Shown in pieces: positions 45,427 through 53,284 of a stretch of 64,000 bases of DNA. Position 1 is the stretch's first letter. The number at the start of each line of letters is the position of its first letter. Origin of the DNA: Catellatospora vulcania. GTDB taxonomy: Bacteria > Actinomycetota > Actinomycetes > Mycobacteriales > Micromonosporaceae. The notes under the pieces are model-generated. The model had not been told where the DNA came from. It saw only the letters and a list, made by a program, of their open reading frames with translations, and did no database searches. Both the position numbers and the translations under genes were made by a program. Location of the stretch: positions 832,911-896,910 of the forward strand of contig NZ_ML769301.1 in assembly GCF_009720385.1 (NCBI RefSeq), in the 5' to 3' direction.

Positions 45427-45457
45427 GAAGGGGCCGGCTGCCACAGCCGACCCCTTC
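45427..45457. terminator. Convergent terminator after HIT gene
   Basis: 14-base stem GAAGGGGCCGGCTG with one mismatch, CCA loop, between the convergent HIT and hydrolase genes. Confidence 0.8.
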
Positions 45458-45471
45458 CATCTGACTTCGTC

Positions 45472-46239
45472 TCAGCTGACGGGAACGGTCTCCCGCAGGA
45501 AGTCGACCAGCACCGGGTTCAGCGCCTCGGGCCGCTCCATGCTCGGCAGGTGCCCGGCCCAGTCGAGGTGCACGTGCCGGGACCCGGCGATCTGCTTCGA
45601 CAACCGCAGGGCGATGTCGTGGAAGTCGGCGAAGTCGTGCTCGCCGGACACCAGCAGGCACGGGGCGGTGATCGCGGACAGGTCGACGTCGTGCTTGATC
45701 GACCCGTGCTCCTCCTCCGCGGGCGCGAGCTGCACCTCGAACGCGTGGCGCTGCATCACGCGCACCAGCTCCCGGGTCGCCTCGTCGCCGTGCGGGCCGA
45801 CCCACGCCGTGACGTTGAGTTCGGTCGCCCCGGCGACGTCGCCCGCTTCGAGCAGCGTGTCCTCCTGCTGCCCGTACGCGCTGAGCTGCGCGCTGGGCTC
45901 GTGGTCGGCGACCGCGGTGCACAGCAGGGCCAGCGCCGTCGTGCGCTCCGGCCGCCGCGCCGCGAACTCGATCGCGACCCGGCCACCGCCGGAGGCCCCC
46001 ACCAGCGCCGCCCGCTCGATGCCGAGTTCGTCGAGCAGGTCGGCGACGTCGTCGGCGTTGTTGTAGGGCCGGTCCGGCATGGGCGACTCCCCGAAGCCGC
46101 GCAGGTCGCACCGCACCACGCGGTAACCCGCCGCGGTCAGGACCGGCAGCTGCGGGTCCCACATGCGCCGATCGCAGACCGTGGAGTGCAGCAGGACAAT
46201 CGTCGGGCCTTCACCGGCCACGTCATGTGAAAGTGTCAT
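45472..46239 (-). CDS. Alpha/beta hydrolase
   Basis: 255 residues. Oxyanion region LLHSTVCDRRMW, nucleophile elbow VGASGGGRVAIEF (Ser), acid in VSGEHDFADF and catalytic His in DWAGHLPSMERP. Substrate unknown. ATG start. Monocistronic. Confidence 0.9.
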   Translation of the reverse strand: MTLSHDVAGEGPTIVLLHSTVCDRRMWDPQLPVLTAAGYRVVRCDLRGFGESPMPDRPYNNADDVADLLDELGIERAALVGASGGGRVAIEFAARRPERTTALALLCTAVADHEPSAQLSAYGQQEDTLLEAGDVAGATELNVTAWVGPHGDEATRELVRVMQRHAFEVQLAPAEEEHGSIKHDVDLSAITAPCLLVSGEHDFADFHDIALRLSKQIAGSRHVHLDWAGHLPSMERPEALNPVLVDFLRETVPVS

Positions 46240-46302
46240 CGCGGGCCACCTTAGTGATCAAGGCGAGACGCCGCCTCCGAATTCGGTCCCCAGTGAGCCC
46301 GG

Positions 46303-46557
46303 TCACCGCGCGGACTGGAAGACCGCCGTCGTGGTGGCCAGGAAGTAAACGAACATCAGCACCGCTGCCAGCATCGCGGCCCGCATGGCGAGCATCCACG
46401 CCTTGCGGGCGCTCTTCACTGCCGCCTTGGCCTTGGGCACCCCGGCGACGGCGGACTTGTACCCGGCGCCGGCCTGTTGCATCTTCAGCCACCGGCGGCC
46501 GACCAGGATCCCCAGCAGCACTCCGATAATGCCGATCATCAGCGCGTCCCCGGACAT
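46303..46557 (-). CDS. Small two-span membrane protein
   Basis: 84 residues: an N-terminal hydrophobic segment (MIGIIGVLLGILVGRRWL), a basic Lys/Ala amphipathic stretch (KAKAAVKSARKAW) and a C-terminal hydrophobic segment (MLAAVLMFVYFLA). No family recognised. Composition matches its neighbours. Confidence 0.65.
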   Translation of the reverse strand: MSGDALMIGIIGVLLGILVGRRWLKMQQAGAGYKSAVAGVPKAKAAVKSARKAWMLAMRAAMLAAVLMFVYFLATTTAVFQSAR

Positions 46558-46769
46558 GCACAGAACCTAACCGCCCGATCGACTCCGTGCGATACCTCAT
46601 TCATCAGCTTTCTTCCGTGGATACTCCGGCCTTCAGGCCGGAGAGGAAACGGAACGCCCGCGCAGCAGGACAGGCATCGCCCGATCCGCTGCCAAGGCGG
46701 ACCGGCGTCGGCCCGCAACACGACGCAAGGTCCGTCGTGTGTCCTGTTAGGATCTGGGCCGTGTCTAGG

Positions 46770-47966
46770 ATGGTGAAGCGGGCCTTCAAGTACCGCTTCT
46801 ACCCGACCGACGCCCAAGCCGCGCAGCTGTCGCGGACGTTCGGGTGCGTCCGGCTGGTCTACAACCTGGCGTTGCAGGCCAGGTCCCAGGCGTGGACCCA
46901 GCGCCAGGAGCGGGTGGGCTACCACGCGACCTCGGCGCTGCTCACCGGGTGGAAGAAGACCGACGACCTGGCGTTTCTTAACGAGGTGTCGTCCGTGCCG
47001 CTGCAGCAGGCGCTGCGGCACCTGCAGACCGCGTACACCAACTTCTGGGCCAAACGAGCCGAGCACCCGAGCTTCAAGTCCAAGAAACGCTCGCGCCGCT
47101 CGGCCGAGTACACCACCAGCGCATTCCGGTGGCGTGACGGCGCGCTGCTGCTGGCGAAGTTGAGCGAACCTCTCGACATCGTGTGGTCTCGGCCGCTGCC
47201 GCAGGGTTGTACGCCCTCGACGGTGACCGTGTCGCAGGATGCGGCCGGACGCTGGTTCGTGTCCCTTCTCTGCGACGACGTCATCGAACAGACCCCCGCC
47301 ACCGGCACGGTCGGGATCGACGTCGGACTCGACAGCCTGCTCACCCTGTCCACCGGCGAGAAGATCACCAACCCCCGGTACGAGCGCGCCGGCCGGCAGC
47401 GGCTGGTCCGCGCGCAACGGAACCTCGCCCGCAAGCAGAAAGGCTCGGCCAACCGGGCCAAAGCCCGGGTGAAGGTTGCCCGTGTCCATGCCCGGATCGC
47501 CGACCGCCGCCGTGACCACCTGCACAAACTGACCACTCGGCTCGTTCGTGATACTCAAACGATCGTGATCGAGGACCTGGCCGTACGCAACATGGTCAAA
47601 AACCACCGGCTCGCTCGGGCGATCAGTGACGCGGCGTGGCGGCAGCTGCGCAGGATGCTGGAGTACAAAGCCGCCTGGCACGGCCGCGACCTGATCGTCG
47701 TCGACCGCTGGTTCCCGTCGACCAAGCTGTGCTCGGTATGCGGGGCACTCGCCCAGCATATGCCGCTGGACGTGCGGGAGTGGACGTGCCGTTGCGGCAG
47801 CGTCCACGACCGCGACGTCAACGCGGCCCGCAACATCCTGGCCGCCGGACTGGCGGTGACAGCCTGCGGAGACGGTGTAAGACCCCAACGAGGATCCTCT
47901 CGGAGGGGGCAGTCGTCGGTGAAACAGGAAAGCCCGAGGGCGACCAAGGGAATCCCCGTCCGTTAG
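46770..47966 (+). CDS. tnpB: RNA-guided nuclease TnpB (IS200/IS605-IS1341 family)
   Basis: 398 residues from ATG 46770 (GTG 46761 also possible). N-terminal KRAFKYRFYPTDAQ and RLVYNLAL; RuvC acids in GIDVGLDS, IVIEDLAVRNM and DRDVNAARNILA; and a zinc ribbon CSVCG...CRCG between the last two. All catalytic residues are intact, so it may still be an active guide-dependent endonuclease that maintains the element. The stop codon falls in the loop of the right-end hairpin, consistent with an overlapping guide RNA. Confidence 0.92.
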   Translation: MVKRAFKYRFYPTDAQAAQLSRTFGCVRLVYNLALQARSQAWTQRQERVGYHATSALLTGWKKTDDLAFLNEVSSVPLQQALRHLQTAYTNFWAKRAEHPSFKSKKRSRRSAEYTTSAFRWRDGALLLAKLSEPLDIVWSRPLPQGCTPSTVTVSQDAAGRWFVSLLCDDVIEQTPATGTVGIDVGLDSLLTLSTGEKITNPRYERAGRQRLVRAQRNLARKQKGSANRAKARVKVARVHARIADRRRDHLHKLTTRLVRDTQTIVIEDLAVRNMVKNHRLARAISDAAWRQLRRMLEYKAAWHGRDLIVVDRWFPSTKLCSVCGALAQHMPLDVREWTCRCGSVHDRDVNAARNILAAGLAVTACGDGVRPQRGSSRRGQSSVKQESPRATKGIPVR

Positions 47967-47981
47967 GGCGGGGAGGATGTC
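47840..47981 (+). ncRNA. Predicted omega-RNA (reRNA) of TnpB
   Basis: In this family the guide RNA is made from the 3' end of tnpB through the right end, and the guide is the flanking sequence just beyond it. Here a hairpin-rich stretch ends with the CCCCGTCC hairpin and GAGGATGTCAA at about 47981. The following bases (CCACATTGCGCACCCGG) would be the native guide. Boundaries are estimated. Confidence 0.4.
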
Positions 47982-48016
47982 AACCACATTGCGCACCCGG
48001 CCTGGCCGGTCGGCGG

Positions 48017-48973
48017 TCAATGCGGGAAGACGCGCGGGATCCTGGTGTCGGTCTCGTTGCGGAACGCCTCGATCGCGGCGCTGACCTGCCGCATCAGGTG
48101 CGTGCCCTCGATCCGGTCCAGCAGCAGGTTGCGCGCCGCCAGGCCCGCCAGGTCGACGGTGAAGTACACCGCCATCAGCGGATTCACGAACAGCCGGCTG
48201 CCACCGGTGCGGCGGGTGAACTGCACGTCGCCGTGCAGCCCCTGCAGCGCCGCGGCGATCTGCCCGTTGACGATGCTCGGCCATCCCTGGGTCAGCGCCC
48301 GCGCGTGCACGACCGCCTCCACGTACGCCCGCGCCTGCGGCGACCGCCCCGGAATCGACAGCGCCCCCAGGTACGCCCCGGCCCGGTCGAGTTCGGCAAG
48401 GTTCTCCAGCACCTGCACGTGGTTGACGCCGTGATAGGCGTCGATCCCGAAGCCGAGGCAGGTGACCAGCTTGACCGGCACGTCCAGCGCGGCGACGGCG
48501 GCGAGGCTGGTCATGTCCTCCTCAGGCGTGCCCAGCCCGGTCTCATCACCGCGCATGAGGATGTCGGTGCCGCCGTCGACGAGCACGATCGCGTCCGGTT
48601 TCCACCGCTCGACCAGCACCCGGTACGCCGCCCGTAGCGGCTGCACCCCGACCCGCGCGAACGCGTACACGGTCGAGGGCAGCCCGTTGACCTCCAGCCA
48701 CAACGCCAGGGTCCGCTCGGGAAAGTAGTCGTCCAGGCCTTTGGTCGTCGGGCCGACCGCGGCGACGTCGGGCTCCAGCCACACCTGCGGGTCCAGCGCG
48801 TTCAGGTCAGCGAACGACAGGTTCGCCAGCTGCACCTGCACACCGTCGGCCTGCAGTTGCAGGGCCAGCGGCAGGCCCGCGTACACGTCGAAACCGCCCC
48901 CCGCCCCGGCGATCAGGACGCGCTCGCACCCGGCCAGCGCCTCGAACAGCCCCGGCGTACGCAGCGACGGCAT
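48017..48973 (-). CDS. DUF1152 family protein
   Basis: 318 residues. VLIAGAGGGFDVYAGLPLALQL near the start, LVDGGTDILMRGDETGLGTPEEDM in the middle and CLGFGIDAYHGV later are DUF1152 hallmarks. The fold is Rossmann-like and the function unknown. Its ATG overlaps the stop of the upstream Nudix gene, so the two are probably made together and may act on one nucleotide-like substrate. Confidence 0.9.
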   Translation of the reverse strand: MPSLRTPGLFEALAGCERVLIAGAGGGFDVYAGLPLALQLQADGVQVQLANLSFADLNALDPQVWLEPDVAAVGPTTKGLDDYFPERTLALWLEVNGLPSTVYAFARVGVQPLRAAYRVLVERWKPDAIVLVDGGTDILMRGDETGLGTPEEDMTSLAAVAALDVPVKLVTCLGFGIDAYHGVNHVQVLENLAELDRAGAYLGALSIPGRSPQARAYVEAVVHARALTQGWPSIVNGQIAAALQGLHGDVQFTRRTGGSRLFVNPLMAVYFTVDLAGLAARNLLLDRIEGTHLMRQVSAAIEAFRNETDTRIPRVFPH

Positions 48974-49416
48974 CAGACCGGACCGGCCGGGAAGAACCGG
49001 CCCGCCAGCGTCAGATACTCGGTGGATTCCAGGAACCGGCCCAGCACGAACCCGGACGCCGGAGTGAACGCCCGCCCGCTGAGCACGTCCTCGCCTGCTA
49101 CGAACTCGGCGATCACCCCGTCCTGCGCCACGATGTCATGGTTCCAGGCAGGGGTTCCCACGGCGAAGAAGTACACGTCGGTCTGGGTGCCCGGCAGGTA
49201 ACCGTGCCAGAACAGCGCCGGCTCGCCGTCGACCGGCAGACCGGTCTGCTCGGCGATGTGCCGCCGGGCCGCATTGGCCGGGGTCTCCCCGGCCCGGATC
49301 GCGCCACCGGGCAGGCTCCACCGGTTGGCCCGCACCGCGGACTGCTCATCGCGCATCCTCAGCAGCACGGCGCCGGTGCGGCCCACCAGAGCGGTCAGCA
49401 CGATACGGGTGGTCAT
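48973..49416 (-). CDS. Nudix hydrolase-like protein
   Basis: 147 residues. The Nudix box region GGAIRAGETPANAARRHIAEQTGL keeps the Gly, first Glu and Arg but the usual REUXEE is RRHIAEQ, with fewer acidic metal ligands. Activity may be weak or altered. Its stop overlaps the DUF1152 start. Confidence 0.82.
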   Translation of the reverse strand: MTTRIVLTALVGRTGAVLLRMRDEQSAVRANRWSLPGGAIRAGETPANAARRHIAEQTGLPVDGEPALFWHGYLPGTQTDVYFFAVGTPAWNHDIVAQDGVIAEFVAGEDVLSGRAFTPASGFVLGRFLESTEYLTLAGRFFPAGPV

Positions 49417-49495
49417 GGGGCGAGCCTACTTCGCGTCGACACGCCCGCGCTGTCCCCGACCGGCGGCTGTCGGACCGTCGGCATACTCTGGCCGC

Positions 49496-49918
49496 ATGGC
49501 CGAGCCCAAGACGACGAGAAACGACACGAGCGTCGAGGAGTTCCTCGCCGGCGTCGCCGACGCCCGGCGGCGAGCCGACGCCCAGGCGCTGTGCGAGCTG
49601 ATGGAGGACGTCACCGGTCAGCCGCCGGTGATGTGGGGCAGCGCCATCGTCGGCTTCGGGCAGTACCGCTACGTCTACGCCTCCGGCAAGCAGGGCGACT
49701 GGCCCGCCGTCGGCTTCTCTCCCCGCAAGCAGGCCCTGGTCCTGTACGTCACCGAGGGCTTCGACGTGCACGGCGACCTGCTCACCCGGCTCGGCCCCGT
49801 CACCACCAGCAAAGCCTGCGTGTACGTCAAGAAGCTCGCCGACGTCGACACCGCCGCCCTGCGCGAGCTGATCGCGAGCGCGTTCACCCAGGTCCACGGC
49901 AAGACGATCAACAGCTGA
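49496..49918 (+). CDS. DUF1801 protein
   Basis: 140 residues. VEEFLAGVADARRRADAQALCELMEDVTGQPPVMWGSAIVGFGQYRYVYASG is characteristic of the DUF1801/YdhG-like fold. Function unknown. ATG at 49496. Confidence 0.88.
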   Translation: MAEPKTTRNDTSVEEFLAGVADARRRADAQALCELMEDVTGQPPVMWGSAIVGFGQYRYVYASGKQGDWPAVGFSPRKQALVLYVTEGFDVHGDLLTRLGPVTTSKACVYVKKLADVDTAALRELIASAFTQVHGKTINS

Positions 49919-49968
49919 CCGGCCGTGCCGACGCCGGACCGGCCCGGCAGGTCCCCTACAGTGAGCCG

Positions 49969-50754
49969 GTGCTGATCCTGCTGCCGCCCTCGGAGGGCAA
50001 GGCCGACGCCGGCTCCGGCAAACCGCTCGACCTGGCAGGGCTGTCCCTGCCCGCCCTGCACCCCGCCCGCGAGCGCGCCCTCGACGCGCTGGTGACGCTG
50101 TGCTCGGCCGAGACCACGGCCGCCGCGAACGTGCTCGGACTCAGCCCCGGCCTGATCGGCGAGGTCGCCCGCAACGCCGCCCTGCGCACCGCGAAAGCGC
50201 TGCCCGCAGGCCGCCTCTACACCGGGGTCCTCTACGACAACCTCGGCCTCGCGGACCTGCCCGCCCCGGCGAAGACCCGCGCCCGCCGCTCGCTGCTGAT
50301 CTTCTCCGGCCTGTGGGGCGCACTGCGCGTCGACGACCGCGTCCCGCCGTACCGCTGCGCCATGGGCGTCCGCCTGCCCGGCGTCGGCCTGCTCAGCACC
50401 CACTGGCGCGACGCGATGGCCCAGGCCCTGCCCGAGGCCGCGGGCACCGGCCTCGTCCTCGACCTGCGCTCGTCGATGTACACCCCGGCGTGGACGCCGC
50501 GCGGCGACGTAGCCGCCCGCACCGCCACGGTGCGGGTGCTGCACGAACGCAACGGCGCCCGCACCGTCGTCAGCCACTTCAACAAGGCCACCAAGGGCCG
50601 CATCGTGCGCGACCTGCTCCTCGACGGCAGCGCTCCGCGCACCCCGGCCGAACTCGCCACCGCCCTGCGCGACCTCAAGCACACCGTCGAGGAGCAGCCG
50701 CCCGCCAAACCCGGCCGCCCCTGGCAGCTAGACGTGGTCGTCACCGAACTCTGA
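49969..50754 (+). CDS. yaaA: YaaA-family peroxide stress protein
   Basis: 261 residues. LILLPPSEGKADAG at the N-terminus, GVLYDNLGL, LIFSGLWGALR and the HxFNKATKGRIVRDLL segment are diagnostic of YaaA/DUF328. In E. coli it lowers free iron during peroxide stress and binds DNA. GTG start. Confidence 0.88.
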   Translation: MLILLPPSEGKADAGSGKPLDLAGLSLPALHPARERALDALVTLCSAETTAAANVLGLSPGLIGEVARNAALRTAKALPAGRLYTGVLYDNLGLADLPAPAKTRARRSLLIFSGLWGALRVDDRVPPYRCAMGVRLPGVGLLSTHWRDAMAQALPEAAGTGLVLDLRSSMYTPAWTPRGDVAARTATVRVLHERNGARTVVSHFNKATKGRIVRDLLLDGSAPRTPAELATALRDLKHTVEEQPPAKPGRPWQLDVVVTEL

Positions 50755-50827
50755 TTAATCCTTTGTGCCCGGCGATCGCCACCGCCTACGGTATGCACAC
50801 CACCGGGACAGGGACAGGAGGACGACG

Positions 50828-50935
50828 ATGCGAGCGCAGCACACCACCGATCAGCGATGGTCCTGCCGTGCCGTGTCCCGATCCTGGTCCACGGACGACA
50901 CCGATGATCCGACCCCGGGTGACCGGCGCCGCTGA
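50828..50935 (+). CDS. Possible small protein (35 aa)
   Basis: ATG with a strong AGGAGG ribosome binding site seven bases upstream. A plausible promoter (TTGTGC, 18 bases, TACGGT) lies at 50763-50792. The product is polar (MRAQHTTDQRWSCRAVSRSW, then Asp/Arg-rich) with no recognised family. It fills part of the gap before the tRNA genes. Confidence 0.4.
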   Translation: MRAQHTTDQRWSCRAVSRSWSTDDTDDPTPGDRRR

Positions 50936-51008
50936 GCGCCACGCGAACGGCCGACGCCGCCCGCGCCCCGGAACACCGGGGACGGGCGGTTTCTTCATCT
51001 CTACGCAT

Positions 51009-51081
51009 GCGGGTGTAGCTCAACGGCCAGAGCCTCGGCTTCCAAATCCGAAGGTTGCAGGTTCGAATCCTGCCGCCCGTG
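51009..51081 (+). tRNA. tRNA-Trp-like (CCA), unusual
   Basis: 73 bases folding as a cloverleaf: acceptor GCGGGTG/CGCCCGT, D arm GCTC/GAGC, T arm GCAGG-TTCGAAT-CCTGC. By loop geometry the anticodon is CCA (Trp), and the AGGTTGCAGGTTCGAATCCTG half resembles tRNA-Trp. The anticodon stem has a C-T mismatch at its loop end, which allows an alternative TCC (Gly) reading. CCA tail not encoded. Probably a divergent second tRNA-Trp. Confidence 0.75.
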
Positions 51082-51100
51082 CGACACAACTTCACACGCT

Positions 51101-51173
51101 GCCGGTGTGGCTCAGTGGTGAGAGCACCCGCCTGTCGAGCGGGGGACCGCGGGTTCGAATCCCGTCACCGGCG
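51101..51173 (+). tRNA. tRNA-Asp (GTC)
   Basis: 73 bases: acceptor GCCGGTG/CACCGGC, D arm GCTC/GAGC, anticodon arm CCCGC-CTGTCGA-GCGGG (anticodon GTC), T arm GCGGG-TTCGAAT-CCCGT. CCA not encoded. It is 19 bases after the Trp-like tRNA and followed by a small TCACGG/CCGTGA hairpin at 51178-51196. Confidence 0.85.
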
Positions 51174-51230
51174 CATGTCACGGTTTAGCTCCGTGAAAAG
51201 GGGTATCTCCTCGTCGAAGGAGGTACCTCG

Positions 51231-51836
51231 ATGGACACCGGACAGATCATCATGTTGCTTGTCGTGCTCGCCGTCCTCGCGGCCGGTGCGTACGTCGCCT
51301 GGACGGCCATGCGCCGCCAGTCGCTGCGCCGCCGCTTCGGGCCCGAGTACGACCGCGCCGTCGCCGAGCACGACACCAGGACCGACGCCGAGCGGGAGCT
51401 TCGCGAGCGCGAGCGCCGCCACGCCGAGCTGGAACTGCAGGAGCTCACCCCGGAAGACCACTCCCGTTTCGTGGTCCGCTGGCACGCGCTGCAGTCGCAC
51501 TTCATCGACGCCCCTGCCGACGCGGTGGGGGAGGCCGACGAGCTGGTCCGCGACCTGATCGCGGCACGCGGCTACCCCGCAGACGACGACGAGGAGCAGC
51601 TGGCCCAGCTGTCCGTCGACCACGCCGCGACCCTTGCCTCGTACCGCGAGGCGAAGGAGATCGCCGACCGCAACAGCCGCGGCGAGGCCGCCACCGAGGA
51701 CCTGCGTATCGCGGTGGTCCGCTACCGCGAGCTGGTCTCCCAGCTGCTCGGCGAGGACCCGGTCCCCGCTGAGTCGACCCCCGCTTCGACATCCACCACT
51801 CCCACCCCGCGCCGTGACGAGGAGGTCCACGCATGA
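51231..51836 (+). CDS. Membrane-anchored coiled-coil protein
   Basis: 201 residues: N-terminal membrane segment (QIIMLLVVLAVLAAGAYVAW, residues 5-24), a charged coiled coil (about 40-75) and a helical domain RWHALQSHFIDAPADAVGEADELVRDLI that recurs at the C-terminus of the next gene product. A Ser/Thr/Pro tail ends it. Ribosome binding site AAGGAGGTACCTCG. Its stop overlaps the next ATG. Function unknown. Confidence 0.75.
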   Translation: MDTGQIIMLLVVLAVLAAGAYVAWTAMRRQSLRRRFGPEYDRAVAEHDTRTDAERELRERERRHAELELQELTPEDHSRFVVRWHALQSHFIDAPADAVGEADELVRDLIAARGYPADDDEEQLAQLSVDHAATLASYREAKEIADRNSRGEAATEDLRIAVVRYRELVSQLLGEDPVPAESTPASTSTTPTPRRDEEVHA

Positions 51837-52888
51837 CCTACGACACCAGAGCCCAGTTCAACCAGGGTCTCGTCGACTCCGACGAGGACCGCGACCGCTA
51901 CGACGGCGTGCCGCGCCAGGACCGCTCCGACGACGTTGTCGACGGCGAACTCGTGGACCCGGCCACCGAGGCGGAGCACCGCCACGACCAGGACGGCGTC
52001 GTCCACGCCGACGCACGCGACGGTGAGCCGGTCGAGCCGGTGGACCTCGACGGCTTCGACGGCACCACCGAGGGCAGCCACAATGTGGCCACGCCCCGCG
52101 ATGACGACGATGAGACCCCGGCCCTGGAGGACGTAGCCGACCCCGAGCCCGACGCCACCGACGACCCGGTCCACCCCGAGGCCGCGATCGGCGAGGATCC
52201 CGACGAGCGTGCCGACGAGATCGCGCACGGCGACGATGTCCAGGACGAGACGGTCGCGCAGGCCGTCGCCGACGACGAGCCGGTCGACAGCGAGACCAGG
52301 ACGCTCGACGACCTGGCCGACGTGGATGTGCCGGCCGACGACGCCATCGCCGACCCGCTGGACGACGAAGTCGTGGCCCGGGACGACACGCCCGCCGACG
52401 AGCCCACCCGGGCCGATCAGGCGGTCGACGACCTGACCACGCCGGGCGCGACCGTCGACGAGGCTGCCGCCGCGGAGCTCACCGGCGACGACGAGGTGGA
52501 CGAGCCCGTGGCGACCGATGCCGCGGACCTGGCCACCGACGACGAAGTGCAGGTCGTGGGTGGCCCGGACGCGGTCGACCCGCCGGTGACCGAGCCCACG
52601 GACGTCGGTGCGATCGTCGGAGCGGCGTCGCTGTGGCCGGCTGCGGCCGCGGAGGATCTGCGTACCCGGTGGCAGGCCGCACAGCTGCGGTTCGTCGACG
52701 ACCCGCCCGCGGTCGCCGCGGAGCTGCGCGACCTGGTCGGTGAGGCGGTGCGCACGCTGCAGGAGTCGCTGGCCGACCGGCAGCGCGAGCTCGACGCCGC
52801 GTTCGGCGACGCCGGCACCGACACCGAGCAGCTGCGCCTGGCGGTGCAGCAGTACCGCGACTTCAACGAGCAACTGCTGGAGCGGTAG
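51833..52888 (+). CDS. Acidic low-complexity protein with shared C-terminal helical domain
   Basis: 351 residues. Residues about 15-255 are strongly acidic and repetitive (runs of Asp/Glu with Val, Ala, Pro), probably disordered. The last ~90 residues (LRTRWQAAQLRFVDDPPAVA to the end) are paralogous to the helical domain of the preceding protein. The ATG overlaps the preceding stop. The pair probably interacts at the membrane; function unknown. Confidence 0.72.
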   Translation: MTYDTRAQFNQGLVDSDEDRDRYDGVPRQDRSDDVVDGELVDPATEAEHRHDQDGVVHADARDGEPVEPVDLDGFDGTTEGSHNVATPRDDDDETPALEDVADPEPDATDDPVHPEAAIGEDPDERADEIAHGDDVQDETVAQAVADDEPVDSETRTLDDLADVDVPADDAIADPLDDEVVARDDTPADEPTRADQAVDDLTTPGATVDEAAAAELTGDDEVDEPVATDAADLATDDEVQVVGGPDAVDPPVTEPTDVGAIVGAASLWPAAAAEDLRTRWQAAQLRFVDDPPAVAAELRDLVGEAVRTLQESLADRQRELDAAFGDAGTDTEQLRLAVQQYRDFNEQLLER

Positions 52889-52999
52889 AGCTCCCGGCGG
52901 CTGCCTCCTACCTGCCATGCATCGGCCGCCGCCGGGCACGAACTGCGGGACGTCCCACCTCGGGGGACGTCCCGCAGTTCGTTGTGCCCGCCCGCTCGC

Positions 53000-53045
53000 T
53001 GTCAACGCGAGTTGACAAGTGGCCCGGTGTCAACCTACATTGACA
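53000..53045. promoter_or_regulatory. Tandem TGTCAAC operators of the HTH/Clp-N operon
   Basis: A perfect TGTCAAC-GCGA-GTTGACA palindrome at 53000-53017 and a second TGTCAAC-N5-TTGACA at 53028-53045, ending two bases before the small HTH gene's start. The TTGACA could double as a promoter element. Autoregulation by the encoded HTH protein is likely. Confidence 0.6.
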
Positions 53046-53047
53046 TC

Positions 53048-53284
53048 ATGAGCGACGCGACAAAACTCGCCGCCGCAGCCGGCAGCGCCGACCCCGGGGT
53101 CGGCCTACGGGCGGTGCTAGCCCTGCGCCGGCTGCTCGAAACCCTCGAGATGCTGCAGGTCGGCAACGCACGCAAGGCAGGCTGGTCCTGGCAGGAGATC
53201 GCCGACGCCCTCGAAGTCAGCCGACAGGCCGTACACAAGAAACACGCCGGCCGCTGGCCCGGGCCGGACCGACGGGAGAAGTGA
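53048..53284 (+). CDS. Small helix-turn-helix DNA-binding protein
   Basis: 78 residues. GVGLRAVLALRRLLETLEML forms a dimerisation helix, then the HTH ARKAGWSWQEIADALEVSRQAVHKKHAGRW. Its stop overlaps the start of the Clp-N gene (GTGATG). This small-HTH/Clp-N pairing recurs in actinobacteria and is probably an autoregulated stress module. Confidence 0.85.
   Translation: MSDATKLAAAAGSADPGVGLRAVLALRRLLETLEMLQVGNARKAGWSWQEIADALEVSRQAVHKKHAGRWPGPDRREK

Larger units (their letters stand above)
46600..47981 (+). mobile_element. IS1341-type element with solo tnpB
   Basis: No Y1 transposase (tnpA) is present, only tnpB. A left-end hairpin CTCCGGCC-TTCA-GGCCGGAG lies at 46624-46643 and a right-end hairpin CCCCGTCC-GTTA-GGGCGGGG at 47954-47973, followed by GAGGATGTCAA, the kind of subterminal structures seen at IS200/IS605 ends. 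No target duplication is expected. Exact ends are approximate. It sits in a gap between intact genes and disrupts nothing visible. Confidence 0.75.

Noticed and set aside
48973-49416. Reading the Nudix/DUF1152 pair as one fused gene
   Set aside because: Their stop and start overlap (ATGA) in different frames, so they are two proteins made from one transcript.
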